From positions 14,030 to 78,029 of the forward strand of contig MGZJ01000043.1 in assembly GCA_001802645.1 (NCBI GenBank): a stretch of DNA of 64,000 bases. The letters run 5' to 3'. The position numbers and the translations under genes were made by a program. Source of the stretch: Geobacteraceae bacterium GWC2_53_11 (lineage in GTDB: Bacteria; Desulfobacterota; Desulfuromonadia; Geobacterales; Pseudopelobacteraceae). The stretch's first letter is position 1. The number at the start of each line of letters is the position of its first letter. Positions 41,546 to 50,799 of this stretch are shown here, piece by piece. The notes under the pieces are model-generated. The model was given only the letters and a program-made list of their open reading frames with translations. It ran no database searches and was not told where the DNA came from.

Positions 41546-41984
41546 TGCAGGTAAGTTGCCGGCTGAAGCTTTCGAGCAGAGCCTTGAAGCTTATCTCAAA
41601 CTGAATCTTCTGACGGCGTATCTCCTCAATGTGGCTCTTCAGTTCTCCCAGCTGGCGTTCTGCATCGGCTACGATCCGCTCGCCCTTCAGCTCCGCTTCT
41701 GAAACAATCAGCTCAGCCTCTTTACGGGCGTTCGCCTTCATTTCTTCAATAACGCGTTGGGCGGAGAGCAGCGTTTCACGAAGTTCCCGCTCTTTTTCAG
41801 CTAAATCCAGCAACTCGCGATTCTGGCGGGACTGCTGCTCCTTCATCTCGTTGTTGTCGCGAATCAGACTTTCCATTTCACCGGCGACGGTTTGCAGAAA
41901 AGCATCGACGTCATCCGGGTCCAGGCCGCGAAATGTTTTAACTTTGAACTGTTGCTGCTGAATGTCGAGCGGTGAAATCTTCAT
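41532..41984 (-). CDS. DivIVA-domain protein
   Basis: This 150-aa protein has the DivIVA lipid-binding N-terminus (ISPLDIQQQQFKVKTFRGL then DPDDVDAFL). An almost continuous coiled coil follows (about 28-135, rich in Glu/Arg/Lys heptads). Relatives mark curved membranes and recruit division or growth proteins; in proteobacteria the role is less clear. First gene of a three-gene operon with yggU and fkbp. Confidence 0.9.
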   Translation of the reverse strand: MKISPLDIQQQQFKVKTFRGLDPDDVDAFLQTVAGEMESLIRDNNEMKEQQSRQNRELLDLAEKERELRETLLSAQRVIEEMKANARKEAELIVSEAELKGERIVADAERQLGELKSHIEEIRRQKIQFEISFKALLESFSRQLTCNEPV

Positions 41985-42074
41985 GTATAACTTTCCTCGT
42001 CAAATACGGATGAGATTACGTAAGGGGGATGAAGCACCGTTTCAATTGATCAGATGTAAGGTTTTGATGGCGTC

Positions 42075-42872
42075 TTACTGGGCAGACAACTTTAAATAAC
42101 ATTCCGCTTTGTATAATGTTGCATCGGCGGCTAAAGGAGAGCCTGAATTGTCTGCGAGGTAGCGGTCAAGCAGTTCAAGAGCTGTGCTGCAGTCGTCCTT
42201 GCGGTAAGCCTTCACGGCAGCTTCGAAAAGTTTCTGACCTGTTGCAGAATCAGCAGCAGAGACTGAGCCGGATGGGGAATCAGACACCGAAGCAGATCCT
42301 TCCGGTTTTGGCGGTGCTGGAACTGCTGCTGCGGACTTTTTTGTGGATGTCTTTTTCTTGTGGCGACTGGCGATGCCCTTTCCAGATCCGGTGGTTTTCA
42401 GATCACTCAGCGAGAGCTCCGTGCTGGCAGTTGAAGCGGGCGCAGCAGCTGGTTGACGGGAAGTGGCCGGTGACACCGCTTTAGCGGAACTCTTCTTATC
42501 TCCTGATGCTGCCTTGGCTTTTGGAGGAGCAGCCGGATATTTTTCTGTTCGTTCGGAAGCGCTTGCATCGCTCTGTGAGAGCGGAACTTTAAGCATTTTA
42601 CCCGCATAAATCAGGTTGGGGTTTTTAATTGAATTGAACAGCAGTATCTGAGGAAAATACATTCCTTTGCCATTATATTTGCGGGAAAGTCCGTACAGGG
42701 TGTCGCCCTTCTGAATCTCGATTTCCTGTACAAGAACGCCATCCTGACCGGGCGCTTTCTGGCCGGAGGCAGCAGGTTGAGGGGCATACAGCAGATAGTT
42801 TTGGCCCCAGGCAGGCAGTGCCAAACCGGCTGTGAGTACGATGACGGTAAATATTCGGGTGCTTGGTGTCAT
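42075..42872 (-). CDS. Secreted LysM-domain protein with C-terminal TPR-like tail
   Basis: This 265-aa protein has a signal peptide (IFTVIVLTAGLALPAWG) and a LysM domain at about 45-95 (VQEIEIQKGDTLYGLSRKY ... GKMLKVPL), which binds peptidoglycan. A basic, Ala/Ser/Lys-rich linker (KKKTSTKKSAAAVPAP) and a tetratricopeptide-like end (AVKAYRKDDCSTALELLDRYL) follow. ATG 42872 is 1 nt past the upstream gene's stop; the track's TTG start overlaps it. It likely works with the 1020-aa protein encoded immediately upstream in the same operon. Confidence 0.85.
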   Translation of the reverse strand: MTPSTRIFTVIVLTAGLALPAWGQNYLLYAPQPAASGQKAPGQDGVLVQEIEIQKGDTLYGLSRKYNGKGMYFPQILLFNSIKNPNLIYAGKMLKVPLSQSDASASERTEKYPAAPPKAKAASGDKKSSAKAVSPATSRQPAAAPASTASTELSLSDLKTTGSGKGIASRHKKKTSTKKSAAAVPAPPKPEGSASVSDSPSGSVSAADSATGQKLFEAAVKAYRKDDCSTALELLDRYLADNSGSPLAADATLYKAECYLKLSAQ

Positions 42873-42873
42873 G

Positions 42874-45800
42874 TTAGTACCTGTTCCCAAGTTGGTCTTC
42901 GTAGGACAGAATGTTCTTTACCTGAATAGCGGTGCCGACACCGGTGCCAGGTTTAACCCTGAATGAAACCTTGATGCTTCGCTTTTCGGCGGAACCAAGT
43001 TCCTTGAAACGCCAGACCATGGTGCCATTGCTGACGGAACTTGTGGCAGGGTCGGCCGCTACCAGCTCAAGCTGCTCCGGCCAGGCACTCTGCAACTCGA
43101 CTACGCGTGCCAGGTTAGAGCCATTGTTCGTGATCGTCAGGTCAAATGAGGCAACATCACCCGGCTTCAATCGTCCGTCACGTCCGGCCATGGTCATCTT
43201 CAGCACGGGGCGTGAATAGGTTAGCTGGGTTGAACCAGATACTGAAAGCGCGCTGTTTCCTTCTGAAGTAAAGGAAATCCTGACGCTTCCCTGGCTGCCG
43301 TCAGCAGCATTCCGTGGAGTTTTAATTTCCACCACAACGCTTGCCTCTTCGCGTGGAGCCAACGGACCAATTTCCGTGATGACCGGCTCACTGGCTTGCC
43401 GCAATCCGTCCCGGTTAAGGTCATTGAAAATAACTGCGTCCTGAGCACCGGCGACGGCAGAAGTAATGGTGAACTTCTCCCGGACGTTGCCGGTGTTGGT
43501 GACAATAAATGGAACGCTTACGGTCTGTCCCGGAATTGCAACCAGACGGTCTGAACCGGTGCGCACAGAAATATTACGCTGTGCTTCAACATAAGCCATG
43601 TTTGAAACGAAAGCAGAAGTTGTTTTAAGTGTGTTGTTATTCAGCTCGGCCCTGGTTGACAATTCCTGTCCGGCCAGCGAGTCATCCTTGAGCTGGAAGG
43701 TAACGCTGAATTCGCGGCTCTCTCCGGATTTAACCTGCAAGCCGTCGAAAACCAGTGCGGATTTCATCTCCTGTCTGAAGCCGGCAGCAGCATAGTCAAC
43801 CGGTTCAAGTTGCGGCGGGAAATTGAGGCGGAATGTCACATCCTCGGCTATGGTTGAGCCGACGTTGAGAACGGCTACACGATAGACAACCTTGTCGCCC
43901 GGAAGCGGTTTCGTTTTGTCCGTGCGAAGAACGGCCCGCAGAAGTGGTGCCGATGCAACCAGACGGACTTCACGCGATTGGCTGGCTTCGGTCATCAGGC
44001 GCGAAGCGGCTTTAACCGGATGGATAATGCGCTTGCCATCGATGCTGTCAGGCGGAATGACGAGGTCGATGTTTCCTTTAAAGGATTGTCCCGGTGCCAG
44101 CTCAGGTGTTTGACTGATTGCCACGCCAGGTGCGGCTGCCGAGGCAAAACGGGCTTTAAAGTCAGCAGGAAAAGCGGACTCCAGGTAGAAAGAGTCATTG
44201 CCGTTGCCACGGTTGATAACTTCAAAGGGAACAGAAAACTGGCGACCGACTGTGAAGGCGTCGGGGCGCGTCAGCAGGTTAAATTCGAAACCGGCAAACT
44301 GTGCGACTTCAAGGCGTAGAACCTGAGCGTTCTCAGGAAGCGGCGCTTCGACGGGCCGTGCTGGTAATGCAACGGCTACCCCAAGTTCGCGAAGTTTGGC
44401 CGCAGCGGTAACGGCCGCGGTGGAAGCCGGAAACTTATCGATAATGGCTTTATATTGGCCGATTGCTTTTTCCCGATAGGACGATTTAGCAATTCGAGCA
44501 CTATCTTCGGCACGTTTTTGCTCAGCAAGACGGGCTTCATCAGCTTTAAGCGCCGCAAGACGGTTGCTTTCGGCTTCCCTGGCGGTGCGCTCGGCGGCTC
44601 TGTGATCTTCTTCCGCTTTCAGAGAAGCCAGTCGGGCGGACTCGGCGGCAGCTACAGCCTGCTGTGCTTCTTCAGCCTTGGTTTGTGCAAGCTGTTCACG
44701 TTCGGCTTTCTGAGCGGCAATGCGTGCGGTCTCCGCCGCAGCTTCCGCGCTTAGCCTTTCTTCTGCTTTAGCAACAGTAAGCCGCTCTTGCTCAGCTTTT
44801 GCGGCAGCGGCCAGTTTTGCTTCTTCTGTCTTGGCAGCCTCGATCCGTTCCTGTTCAGCTTTAATCGATGCTATACGCTCCAGTTCTCTTTTCTCGGCTG
44901 CAGCCATTTCCTCACTCTGCCTAAGAGCGGCAATACGTGCGGATTCAGCAGCGGCAGCAGTCGCCGCCGCAAGCTTTGCCTGTTCAGCTTTAGCCGCAGC
45001 TATGCGCTGCTGTTCGGCCAGTTCGGCTGCCTTGCGTGATTCTTCGCCTTTGAGAGCTGCAATTCTCTGCTGTTCAGCCTTCTCTCGGGCAGCAGCTTCC
45101 AGTGCGATTCGCTCCTGCTCGGCTTTGACAGCAGCAGCACGCTCCAGTTCTTTCTTCTCGAAAGCGGCTTTGTCCTCAGCCTGCTTGAGTGCGGCAATTC
45201 GTGCCGATTCGGCAGCTGCAGCAGTTGCCGCTGCAAGTTTTGCCTGTTCGGCTTTTGCCGTGGCAATGCGCTGCTGTTCAGCCAATTCAGCTGCTTTACG
45301 AGTCTCTTCAGCCTTGGCTGCAGCGATCCGTTCCTGCTCGACTTTAAGCGCCGCGACACGCGCCTGCTCACGTTTTTCTGCCGCTGAGTTCTCTTCGGCC
45401 TGTTTCAATGCTGCAATGCGGGCAGTTTCGGCAGCAGCAGCAGCTCGCTTGGCTTCTTCGGCTTTGGCTGCAGCGATCCGTTCTTTCTCGCTCTTTGCCT
45501 TCTGGGCAGCCAGACGATCCGGTTGTTTTGTCAGAGGCGGTCCGGAAGGCAGCTTTTCGCCTTTTTCGTAACGGGCGGCAAGAGTGAGAAGTTCATCCTC
45601 AACGGTGCTTTTCAGCGGATTATCAGGGTACTCTTTGGAAAATTGGGAAAGATAGCGGGCAGCCTCCTGCTGGTTGCCCGCTTTGAAGTATGATCGGGAC
45701 AGCCAGAACAGCGCCATGTCCCTGAGAGGTGTGTCGGGGTACTTTTGCAGTACCTCGTTCATCTTTTCAATTGAGGAAGCGTAATCTTTCTGCTGGTAGG

Positions 45801-45936
45801 CATTGAATCCGGCAATAAAAACCTGAGAATCCTCCGTTTCCTGACAATAGGCCGGAGGTATGACCAGAGATGAAATTATGACCAGGGCGACCAGAAGTCG
45901 TAAGAGGATGTTGCGGCATAATCTCAATAATATCAC
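42874..45936 (-). CDS. 1020-aa secreted TPR / Ala-Glu-Lys coiled-coil / DUF11-repeat protein
   Basis: A signal peptide (VALVIISSLVIPPAYC) leads to TPR-like repeats (about 42-115, AYQQKDYASSIEKMNEVLQK). About 330 residues of near-periodic Ala/Glu/Lys/Gln helix follow (QQRIAAAKAEQAKLAAATAA recurs), TolA-like in composition. From about 540 there are several Ig-like DUF11/NEW3-type repeats (VINRGNGNDSF, VLNVGSTIAEDVTF, VTNTGNVREKFT, ITNNGSNLARVVELQ). It starts at GTG 45936. Such architecture suggests a large envelope-spanning or surface structural protein. Function unknown. Confidence 0.75.
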   Translation of the reverse strand: MILLRLCRNILLRLLVALVIISSLVIPPAYCQETEDSQVFIAGFNAYQQKDYASSIEKMNEVLQKYPDTPLRDMALFWLSRSYFKAGNQQEAARYLSQFSKEYPDNPLKSTVEDELLTLAARYEKGEKLPSGPPLTKQPDRLAAQKAKSEKERIAAAKAEEAKRAAAAAETARIAALKQAEENSAAEKREQARVAALKVEQERIAAAKAEETRKAAELAEQQRIATAKAEQAKLAAATAAAAESARIAALKQAEDKAAFEKKELERAAAVKAEQERIALEAAAREKAEQQRIAALKGEESRKAAELAEQQRIAAAKAEQAKLAAATAAAAESARIAALRQSEEMAAAEKRELERIASIKAEQERIEAAKTEEAKLAAAAKAEQERLTVAKAEERLSAEAAAETARIAAQKAEREQLAQTKAEEAQQAVAAAESARLASLKAEEDHRAAERTAREAESNRLAALKADEARLAEQKRAEDSARIAKSSYREKAIGQYKAIIDKFPASTAAVTAAAKLRELGVAVALPARPVEAPLPENAQVLRLEVAQFAGFEFNLLTRPDAFTVGRQFSVPFEVINRGNGNDSFYLESAFPADFKARFASAAAPGVAISQTPELAPGQSFKGNIDLVIPPDSIDGKRIIHPVKAASRLMTEASQSREVRLVASAPLLRAVLRTDKTKPLPGDKVVYRVAVLNVGSTIAEDVTFRLNFPPQLEPVDYAAAGFRQEMKSALVFDGLQVKSGESREFSVTFQLKDDSLAGQELSTRAELNNNTLKTTSAFVSNMAYVEAQRNISVRTGSDRLVAIPGQTVSVPFIVTNTGNVREKFTITSAVAGAQDAVIFNDLNRDGLRQASEPVITEIGPLAPREEASVVVEIKTPRNAADGSQGSVRISFTSEGNSALSVSGSTQLTYSRPVLKMTMAGRDGRLKPGDVASFDLTITNNGSNLARVVELQSAWPEQLELVAADPATSSVSNGTMVWRFKELGSAEKRSIKVSFRVKPGTGVGTAIQVKNILSYEDQLGNRY

Positions 45937-46014
45937 GTTAATTGACCTCTTTTGGCCGGTTACGCAACTGACGGCGCACGGAGAGCAGATAGAGTCTACA
46001 GGTAAAATGCCTCT

Positions 46015-46043
46015 TAAGTAGCACCTCTGTGCGCCATTGTCAA
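46015..46043 (-). promoter_or_regulatory. Sigma-70-type promoter for the 1020-aa protein/LysM operon
   Basis: On the minus strand, TTGACA (46043-46038), a 17-nt spacer and TACTTA (46020-46015), about 80 nt before GTG 45936. Confidence 0.5.
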
Positions 46044-46121
46044 CGAAAGAAACGGTGTGTCAATACGTTAGCAACCGTTGCGGCATGCGGGTTTTCAAGG
46101 GGTCTGAACGGTGTAAACTTT

Positions 46122-47342
46122 TCAGCGGATACTGTCCTCCGGATATGCTCCGATATTGTGGATTGAAACGTCTGCACCGTTGAACTCTTCTTCCTGGTCG
46201 AGGCGTATTCCGATAGTTTTGTTCAGGACCGTGTAGACAACGAAACTGCTGGCCAGGGCAAACACGACGGCAAGAAGGCTGCCGCCAAGCTGGGAAACAA
46301 AGCTGACGCCGCCTATTCCTCCCAAGGCTTTCTGTCCGAATATTCCGGCAGCAATTCCACCCCAGGTGCCGATTACTCCGTGTAGCGGCCAGACACCCAG
46401 CACGTCGTCAATCTTGAGCTTTTCCTGCTCGTAATGAAATCCATACACGAAAAGTACCGAAGCAATACAGCCAACCGCGAAAGCTCCCAGCGGGTGCATG
46501 ATGTCACTGCCGGCACAGACTGCAATAAGCCCGGCCAGGGCACCGTTGTGAATAAAGCCGGGGTCATTCTTTCCAGCAACCAGAGCGGCAAGAATGCCGC
46601 CAACCATTGCGAGCAGCGAATTGACAGCTACCAGGCCGGAGACTTTTTCCAGATTGCCGGCGCTCATGACATTAAAACCGAACCAGCCGATTGCCAGAAT
46701 CCATGAACCAAGTGCAAGAAAAGGGATGTTGCTGACCAGAATGGGGTGGGATTTACCCTTCACATAACGGCCCATGCGCGGTCCGAGGATGAGAACTGCC
46801 GGCAGTGCAATCCAGCCGCCTATGGAGTGAACAACTACCGAGCCCGCGTAGTCATGAAATTCTGCGCCCCCGACAGATTTGAAAAAAGCCTGCAGTCCTG
46901 AGGAGTTCTGTCCCCAGATGAAAGACTCGAACAGTGGATAGGAGAGCCCGGCAAAGATCGCTCCGGCTATTACTTGCGGCCAGAATTTGGCGCGCTCCGC
47001 AATGCCTCCGGAAATAATGGCGGGGATACAGGCTGCAAAGCAGAGCAGGAAGAAGTAATGAACCAGATCATACCCTTGTGTTTTGCCAAGCAGTTCTTCG
47101 GCAGGTTTCAAAAATGAAATGCCGTAGGCGAGCGGAAAGCCGATGACAAAGTAGACGACCGTGGAAACGGCCCAGTCGGTAAGGATTTTTACGAGAGCAT
47201 TCACCTGGTTTTTTTTGCGCACCGTGCCTACCTCAAGAAAAGCAAAACCGGCATGCATGGCGAACACCATAACTGCACCCAACATAAGAAAAAGAACATC
47301 GGCACTACTTTTGAGACCTGTCATCGTTGACATGGCTTCCAT
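46122..47342 (-). CDS. amt: Ammonium transporter
   Basis: This 406-aa Amt/MEP channel has eleven or so membrane segments. Family motifs are HAGFAFLEVGTVRKKN, the FAACIPAIISGGIAERAKF stretch, DYAGSVVVHSIGGW with the first pore His, and VWPLHGVIGTWGGIA with the second. It imports ammonium. A GlnK gene normally lies next to amt but none is here. A sigma-54-type promoter lies upstream (47396-47411), fitting nitrogen control. The N-terminus has three clustered ATGs; the first has gggggtaattct before it. Confidence 0.95.
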   Translation of the reverse strand: MEAMSTMTGLKSSADVLFLMLGAVMVFAMHAGFAFLEVGTVRKKNQVNALVKILTDWAVSTVVYFVIGFPLAYGISFLKPAEELLGKTQGYDLVHYFFLLCFAACIPAIISGGIAERAKFWPQVIAGAIFAGLSYPLFESFIWGQNSSGLQAFFKSVGGAEFHDYAGSVVVHSIGGWIALPAVLILGPRMGRYVKGKSHPILVSNIPFLALGSWILAIGWFGFNVMSAGNLEKVSGLVAVNSLLAMVGGILAALVAGKNDPGFIHNGALAGLIAVCAGSDIMHPLGAFAVGCIASVLFVYGFHYEQEKLKIDDVLGVWPLHGVIGTWGGIAAGIFGQKALGGIGGVSFVSQLGGSLLAVVFALASSFVVYTVLNKTIGIRLDQEEEFNGADVSIHNIGAYPEDSIR

Positions 47343-47395
47343 ACAGAATTACCCCCGTTGGTGTCTGTCTGCCCGTCGTTGGGCACGAGGGATTA

Positions 47396-47411
47396 AGCAA
47401 GAATGCGGCCA
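47396..47411 (-). promoter_or_regulatory. Sigma-54 (RpoN) promoter of amt
   Basis: The minus strand reads TGGCCGCATTCTTGCT, a TGGC-N7-TTGC match with the exact -24/-12 spacing, about 55 nt before the amt start codon. Confidence 0.7.
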
Positions 47412-47569
47412 AACCCATTGTGCGGTGTAACATGCTGATTATACTTGATTGTGCCTAGGTATGAGTGCGAGCATTGCCGTAATATTCATCATCTGCCTCA
47501 AATGTGGGCAGCGGCCTGTGCATGAAGTCGCTTCACATTCCGTATTCAAACGGGTAGGATTGCTCACTT

Positions 47570-49402
47570 ATGAGCCTTGAAGAGAAAATAGCGCAGTTGC
47601 CGGCATCCCCCGGGGTGTACCTGATGAGGGATGCCGCCGGCGAAATAATTTATGTCGGCAAGGCTCGCAGTCTGCGGAATCGTGTGCGATCGTATTTTAA
47701 CGCATCCGGTGATTCACGCTACCATGTCAAATTTCTGGTGGCAAAAATTGCCGATATTGAAGTAGTGCTGACCGATACGGAGAAAGAGGCCTTGCTGCTG
47801 GAGAATACTCTGATCAAGCAGCACCATCCTCGCTACAACCTTAGTCTGAAGGACGACAAAACCTATTTTTCGTTGCGGCTGGACCCTAATGAGGAATTCC
47901 CGCGTTTTACCGTTGTCCGCAAACGCCCCCATGACGGGGCACGGTATTTCGGTCCCTATTCATCCGGCTCGGCAGCGCGGGAAGTACTTCGGCAGATGAT
48001 CCGCATGTTTCCGCTGCGTCATTATCCTCTTGTCACCTGTATGTCCCGCAGGCGTCCCTGCCTGTACCACCAGATCGGTCAGTGCAGCGCCCCGTGCCAT
48101 GGTCTGATCACGGGAGAGGCGTACGCCGCTCTGGTTGACGGAGCCATGCTTTTTCTGGAGGGTAAAGGGCGACAGCTCGTCGCCGAGTTCAAGCGGCGTA
48201 TGAGCGATGCGTCCGAGCGCATGCTGTACGAAGAGGCGGCAAGATGGAGAAATCTGCTTCGCTCCATTGAGGTCACGGTTGAAAAACAGAAAGTCGTATT
48301 GCAGGGGGGCGACAGCGATGTGGTCGGTTTCTATCGTGACGGGAGCAGAATCGAGCTGGCTCTGCTGTTTATTCGTGCCGGGGTGCTCTCCGGGAGCCGT
48401 CTGTTCAGCTTTACCTGGGAACTGGACGACGCGGCGATCATTTCAGCTTTTTTGCAGCAGTATTACACCGGCGCTGTATTTATTCCGGAGGATATTCTGC
48501 TTCCGCTGGAAATCGATGATAATCAGGCGTTGGCCGACCTGTTCAGCGAGTTGAAAGGGAGCAGGGTGTCCCTTGTGGTTCCGCAACGGGGAACAAAACG
48601 GGAGTTGGTCGCGTTGGCCGGCAAAAATGCCATGTCTGCGTACCGGGAGCGGAGCGAGAGAAAGGCGTCCGCCGAAGCCGTGCTCGTTGATCTGTCAAAG
48701 AGATTGCAATTGACCCGAATCCCCTCCCGGATGGAATGCTATGATATTTCTACCATTCAAGGGCGCTTTTCCGTGGGGAGTTGCGTTGTTTTTACCTCGG
48801 GCACGGCTGACCGGGCAAAGTACCGGCGTTATCGCATCAGCACTGTTGAAGGGCAGGACGACTTTGCCATGTTGCGGGAAGTTTTTCTGCGGAGATTCCG
48901 GCTCGATAACAGGGAAAAGGAGGGCATGCCTGATCTTGTGGTCGTGGATGGCGGAATCGGGCAATTGAACGCGGTGCAGGAAATCGTTGCCGAATTGGGC
49001 CTGACGGGGAGCTTTGATCTGGTTTCACTCGCCAAGAGCCGCGTTCTGCATGATGTTACGGCAGCTGAGATCCGGAAAAGCGATGAACGGGTCTTTCTTC
49101 CCGGCAGAAAAAATCCGGTCGTGTTGCATCAGAACTCTGCACCGCTCCTTTTGCTGGCGGCAATCCGGGATGAGGCGCACCGTTTTGCCATAGGTTATCA
49201 CCGGAAAATACGTGGCAAGGAGGGGATCGCATCGGGTGTAGAGCAGATTCCAGGGGTCGGTCCCAAGCGCCGTACGGCACTGTTACAACAATTTGGCAGT
49301 CTGCAGCGTTTGAAGGAGGCCAGTGTGGATGAAATTCAGAGTACCCCGGGAATAAACCGGACAACGGCTGAAGCTGTTTATCGAGCGTTGCACCATGACT
49401 GA
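47570..49402 (+). CDS. uvrC: Excinuclease ABC subunit C
   Basis: This 610-aa nucleotide-excision-repair nuclease has a GIY-YIG domain at residues 12-45 (PGVYLMRDAAGEIIYVGKA), a Cys region (CMSRRRPCLYHQIGQCSAPC) and a UVR motif near residue 210. The C-terminal RNase H-like half carries MECYDISTIQG and LVVVDGGIGQLNAV, and the HhH pair reads IPGVGPKRRTALLQQFGSL. It makes both incisions with UvrB. Full length. The stop overlaps miaA by 8 nt. Confidence 0.97.
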   Translation: MSLEEKIAQLPASPGVYLMRDAAGEIIYVGKARSLRNRVRSYFNASGDSRYHVKFLVAKIADIEVVLTDTEKEALLLENTLIKQHHPRYNLSLKDDKTYFSLRLDPNEEFPRFTVVRKRPHDGARYFGPYSSGSAAREVLRQMIRMFPLRHYPLVTCMSRRRPCLYHQIGQCSAPCHGLITGEAYAALVDGAMLFLEGKGRQLVAEFKRRMSDASERMLYEEAARWRNLLRSIEVTVEKQKVVLQGGDSDVVGFYRDGSRIELALLFIRAGVLSGSRLFSFTWELDDAAIISAFLQQYYTGAVFIPEDILLPLEIDDNQALADLFSELKGSRVSLVVPQRGTKRELVALAGKNAMSAYRERSERKASAEAVLVDLSKRLQLTRIPSRMECYDISTIQGRFSVGSCVVFTSGTADRAKYRRYRISTVEGQDDFAMLREVFLRRFRLDNREKEGMPDLVVVDGGIGQLNAVQEIVAELGLTGSFDLVSLAKSRVLHDVTAAEIRKSDERVFLPGRKNPVVLHQNSAPLLLLAAIRDEAHRFAIGYHRKIRGKEGIASGVEQIPGVGPKRRTALLQQFGSLQRLKEASVDEIQSTPGINRTTAEAVYRALHHD

Positions 49403-50318
49403 AACGGCGACTCCGCGAGATATGCCGGTTGTTCTCGGTCCGACCGCTTCCGGTAAAACGCGTCTGGCGGTGGGGCTGGCGCGGGAGTTTGGCGGTGAGA
49501 TTATTTCTGCCGATTCGCGCCAGGTCTTCCGGGGGATGGACATTGGCAGTGGCAAGGATCTCCATGAGTATGGCGAAGTGCCGTATCATCTGATCGATAT
49601 CGTGGCCGCTGGCGAAGAGTTTAGTGTCTTCGAATTTCAACGCAGGTTTATAGATAGATACAGTGATATTTCAGCTCGCGGAGCGCTGCCGATTTTGTGC
49701 GGCGGGAGCGGTATGTACCTGGATGCCGTACTGCGCGGTTACCGCATGATTGAAGTGCCACATAATGAAGCGTTACGGGCCGAGTTGGCATCAAAATCTG
49801 ATGATGAACTGAAAGAAGAGCTTTGGCGTCTCAAGCCGGATCTGCATAATAGTACCGATCTGGTGGATCGGGCTCGCACCGTCAGAGCAATTGAAATTGC
49901 CCGTGGTGAGGCTGAAAGCGTTTTGAAAAGTGAACCGCTTCCGCCGGTGCAGGCGATTGTGATTGGAATACATTGGGAGCGTGAAATACTGCGCCAGCGT
50001 ATTACCGCACGGTTGCGAGAGCGGCTTGATAACGGTATGATCGAGGAGGTGGAGCATCTCCACGCTGGCGGCATAGCCTGGGAGCGGCTAGATTATTACG
50101 GGCTTGAGTACCGATTTGTGGGGGCTTACCTCCGGGGGGACATGGGCAAAAACGATATGTTTCAGAGATTAAACAGCGCCATTCATAATTTTGCCAAACG
50201 CCAGGGTAACTGGTTTCGGAGAATGGAGCATCATGGAGTCGTCGTACACTGGATTGACGGGAGCGGTGATCAGCTGCTGCAGGCCAGAGAAATTCTCCGC
50301 AGGGCAGGGATCCGCTGA
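49395..50318 (+). CDS. miaA: tRNA dimethylallyltransferase
   Basis: This 307-aa enzyme adds a dimethylallyl group to A37 of tRNAs that read UNN codons. The P-loop is GPTASGKTRLA (residues 15-25). IISADSRQVFRGMDIGSGK and YHLIDIVAAGEEFSVFEFQ follow. LDYYGLEYRFVGAYL and FAKRQGNWFRR near the C-terminus are standard. It starts within the uvrC end. Confidence 0.96.
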   Translation: MTETATPRDMPVVLGPTASGKTRLAVGLAREFGGEIISADSRQVFRGMDIGSGKDLHEYGEVPYHLIDIVAAGEEFSVFEFQRRFIDRYSDISARGALPILCGGSGMYLDAVLRGYRMIEVPHNEALRAELASKSDDELKEELWRLKPDLHNSTDLVDRARTVRAIEIARGEAESVLKSEPLPPVQAIVIGIHWEREILRQRITARLRERLDNGMIEEVEHLHAGGIAWERLDYYGLEYRFVGAYLRGDMGKNDMFQRLNSAIHNFAKRQGNWFRRMEHHGVVVHWIDGSGDQLLQAREILRRAGIR

Positions 50319-50389
50319 CGGCTGTTACGTTAGCAGCTTTAAGTAAGGACGATCATATTAAATAAAAGTCAGATCATTTTTTTATTTAC

Positions 50390-50419
50390 TTGACATCGTT
50401 TCCACGAAGCTGGTAAGTT
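50390..50419 (+). promoter_or_regulatory. Sigma-70-type promoter of the cold-shock gene
   Basis: TTGACA (50390-50395), 18-nt spacer, TAAGTT (50414-50419). The roughly 60-nt leader fits a cold-shock-type 5' UTR. Confidence 0.6.
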
Positions 50420-50478
50420 ACCAAAAGTTCGGATATTTCCGGATAAAATCATTAAGAAGAATCAGGAGAAGTAAGCAC

Positions 50479-50679
50479 ATGGTAAACGGAACAGTTAAAT
50501 GGTTTAACGACAGCAAGGGTTTTGGATTTCTTGAGCAGGAAGGTGGCGAGGATGTATTCTGCCATTTCTCCGCAATCGCAGGCGAAGGTTTCAAATCCCT
50601 TGCAGAAGGCGATAGAGTAACTTTTGAAGTAACAAAGGGTCCGAAAGGGCTTCAGGCCGCGAACGTAACAAGAATTTAA
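50479..50679 (+). CDS. Cold-shock-domain RNA chaperone
   Basis: This 66-aa single cold-shock domain has [20 protein letters not shown] (RNP1 KGFGFL) and DVFCHFSAI (RNP2, with Cys where Val is usual). It binds single-stranded RNA/DNA and melts structures. Ribosome site aggagaagtaagcac; own promoter and terminator, so it is monocistronic. Which cspA paralogue it is cannot be said. Confidence 0.95.
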   Translation: MVNGTVKWFNDSKGFGFLEQEGGEDVFCHFSAIAGEGFKSLAEGDRVTFEVTKGPKGLQAANVTRI

Positions 50680-50701
50680 GCCTTACTTAGCTTTAAACCT
50701 C

Positions 50702-50734
50702 AAAAACCCCGGATATCCTCCGGGGTTTTTTTTT
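50702..50734 (+). terminator. Rho-independent terminator of the cold-shock gene
   Basis: aaaaaccccggatatcctccgggg followed by ten T residues: stem CCCCGGA/TCCGGGG. Confidence 0.93.
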
Positions 50735-50799
50735 GGGATTTATTGAGCGGGATTTTTTCGTCGTGCTGCAATCAATGTGACTGAATGACACCGGGCAGG

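Noticed and set aside
44720-45571. 283-aa plus-strand ORF rich in Ser/Ala/Arg
   Set aside because: It is the mirror of the Ala/Glu/Lys-rich coiled-coil region of the minus-strand 1020-aa gene. Its composition follows from the repeated codons and there is no ribosome site or family motif.
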